Below, one piece after another: positions 5,711 through 6,192 of a DNA stretch of 6,192 nt (its first letter is position 1; each line of letters starts with the position of its first letter). The DNA lies in assembly GCA_027017025.1 (NCBI GenBank), contig JALURH010000159.1, positions 4,175-10,366 on the forward strand, given 5' to 3'. The notes below the pieces were generated by a model. It had not been told where the DNA came from. It saw only the letters and a program-made list of their open reading frames with translations, and made no database searches. The translations under genes were made by a program, and so were the position numbers. The stretch is from Thermofilaceae archaeon (GTDB taxonomy: Archaea; Thermoproteota; Thermoprotei; Thermofilales; Thermofilaceae).

Positions 5711-6049
5711 TCAATGTTTTTCAGCCTTAAATAGGTATGCTGGGATTAGGGCTATAAACAGTATAGCAGCTAGCAATGGATCGACTCCAGGCGGCCCCAA
5801 TACTAGCGTTAAATAAAATATAGCGGCGAACACGAGGGCTTTCTTCCTCCAACCCAATCTCTTTCTCTCCCCTAGATACTCCAGGAGGACTAAGCTTAGC
5901 ATAAAGAATAACCCAACCCAGAGTTGCAGTGTTACCAGCTGATACCTGATTAAGGCAACTAGCATAATGAAGCAATAAATAGTTAGCATAAAAAGCGTAA
6001 AATGGAAGTACCTGAATTTAATAGACTTAACCATATTAACCACAATCAC
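5711..6049 (-). CDS. Small polytopic membrane protein of unknown function
   Basis: 112 aa from GTG 6049. Four hydrophobic segments are visible at about 15-34, 38-59, 70-87 and 90-107, with a positively charged loop (ERKRLGWRKK, 61-70) between helices 2 and 3 and a charged end (KAEKH). By the positive-inside rule that loop and probably both termini face the cytoplasm. I recognise no family motif and assign no function. Two starts are possible: GTG 6049, whose last two bases overlap the TGA of the preceding frame (GTGA arrangement), and ATG 6034, giving 107 aa starting MVKSIKF with GTGA 11 nt upstream. GTG is chosen because of the stop-start overlap, but the ATG is nearly as likely. A T-tract follows the stop. 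A second frame on the same strand at 5727-5975 is a shadow. Confidence 0.65.
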   Translation of the reverse strand: MIVVNMVKSIKFRYFHFTLFMLTIYCFIMLVALIRYQLVTLQLWVGLFFMLSLVLLEYLGERKRLGWRKKALVFAAIFYLTLVLGPPGVDPLLAAILFIALIPAYLFKAEKH

Positions 6050-6192
6050 TTAGATAGGTTCACACATATAACAAACTTTGCTTTTTTAGTACAGCATTGA
6101 GATAGAACTATCATACATGCTGAACCACAAACTGCTGATACTAATATAAACGCTAGGGGATAACCTATCAGCGGTAAAGCAAAGTTCTTAAT
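6046..6192 (-). CDS. C-terminal end of a probable membrane protein, truncated by the window edge
   Basis: From the window end a minus-strand frame runs 48 codons without interruption to TGA at 6048-6046. It contains a hydrophobic stretch of about 25 residues (FALPLIGYPLAFILV onward, then SAVCGSACMIVL) followed by a cysteine-containing basic segment (CCTKKAK) and a short tail ending NLSK. This looks like a last transmembrane helix and cytoplasmic tail. The TGA overlaps the GTG of the downstream membrane protein gene, the arrangement expected within an archaeal operon. The visible part has four cysteines within 14 residues (plus a fifth nearby), which is unusual, and no family is recognisable. 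The frame is short enough that chance is possible. Confidence 0.45.
   Translation of the reverse strand: MKNFALPLIGYPLAFILVSAVCGSACMIVLSQCCTKKAKFVICVNLSK
6053..6186. repeat. Two interleaved inverted repeats
   Basis: GATAGGTT (6053-6060) is the exact inverse complement of AACCTATC (6162-6169). AACTTTGCTTT (6074-6084) is the exact inverse complement of AAAGCAAAGTT (6176-6186). The arms alternate, so in RNA both stems could coexist only as a pseudoknot. A short palindrome GATAG-AA-CTATC (6101-6112) lies between the arms. The stretch is also covered by the partial minus-strand reading frame. Function unknown. Confidence 0.4.

Overview
The window looks like chromosomal DNA of a hyperthermophilic crenarchaeon, perhaps Desulfurococcales-like; I do not commit to a species. 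The reasons are: an archaeal-type GTPBP1 GTPase, an archaeal SPFH protein, a DUF72 protein with an archaeal-looking zinc-site extension, strong use of AGG/AGA (Arg) and ATA (Ile) codons, very tight packing with overlapping genes, weak or absent Shine-Dalgarno sequences, and TATA-like boxes placed for near-leaderless transcripts. No mobile element, CRISPR array, rRNA or tRNA was found.

Layout. (1) Bases 2-1658, + strand: a three-gene DNA-maintenance cluster. It holds the 3' part of an endonuclease III gene (5' end outside the window), a dCTP deaminase-family gene 9 bp later, and a DUF429 gene that overlaps the deaminase by 23 bp. (2) Bases 1638-3780, - strand: a two-gene unit of an SPFH (stomatin/prohibitin-like) membrane protein followed 19 bp later by a DUF72 protein with an unusual C-terminal zinc-site extension. 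The DUF72 gene and the DUF429 gene converge and share their last 21 bp. (3) Bases 3781-3850: a 70-bp divergent intergenic region that should hold both the SPFH and the GTPase promoters. (4) Bases 3851-5431, + strand: a complete GTPBP1-family translational GTPase. (5) Bases 5432-5710: 279 bp between convergent genes, with T-tracts at both ends and, in the middle, a GC-rich structured segment with two mutually exclusive stems. (6) Bases 5711-6192, - strand: a small four-helix membrane protein of unknown function, preceded by the 3' end of another gene whose TGA stop overlaps the next gene's GTG start. An interleaved inverted-repeat pair lies in that last stretch.

Functionally, the first cluster fits DNA base repair (EndoIII), pyrimidine nucleotide pool control (Dcd) and a predicted RNase H-fold protein (DUF429). 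The SPFH-DUF72 pair is a plausible co-transcribed unit with no known joint role. The GTPase is likely linked to translation or RNA quality control. No recognised defence or mobile system is present. The most open questions are the structured element near 5522-5592, the DUF72/zinc-site fusion, and the DUF429 protein coupled to a nucleotide-pool enzyme.
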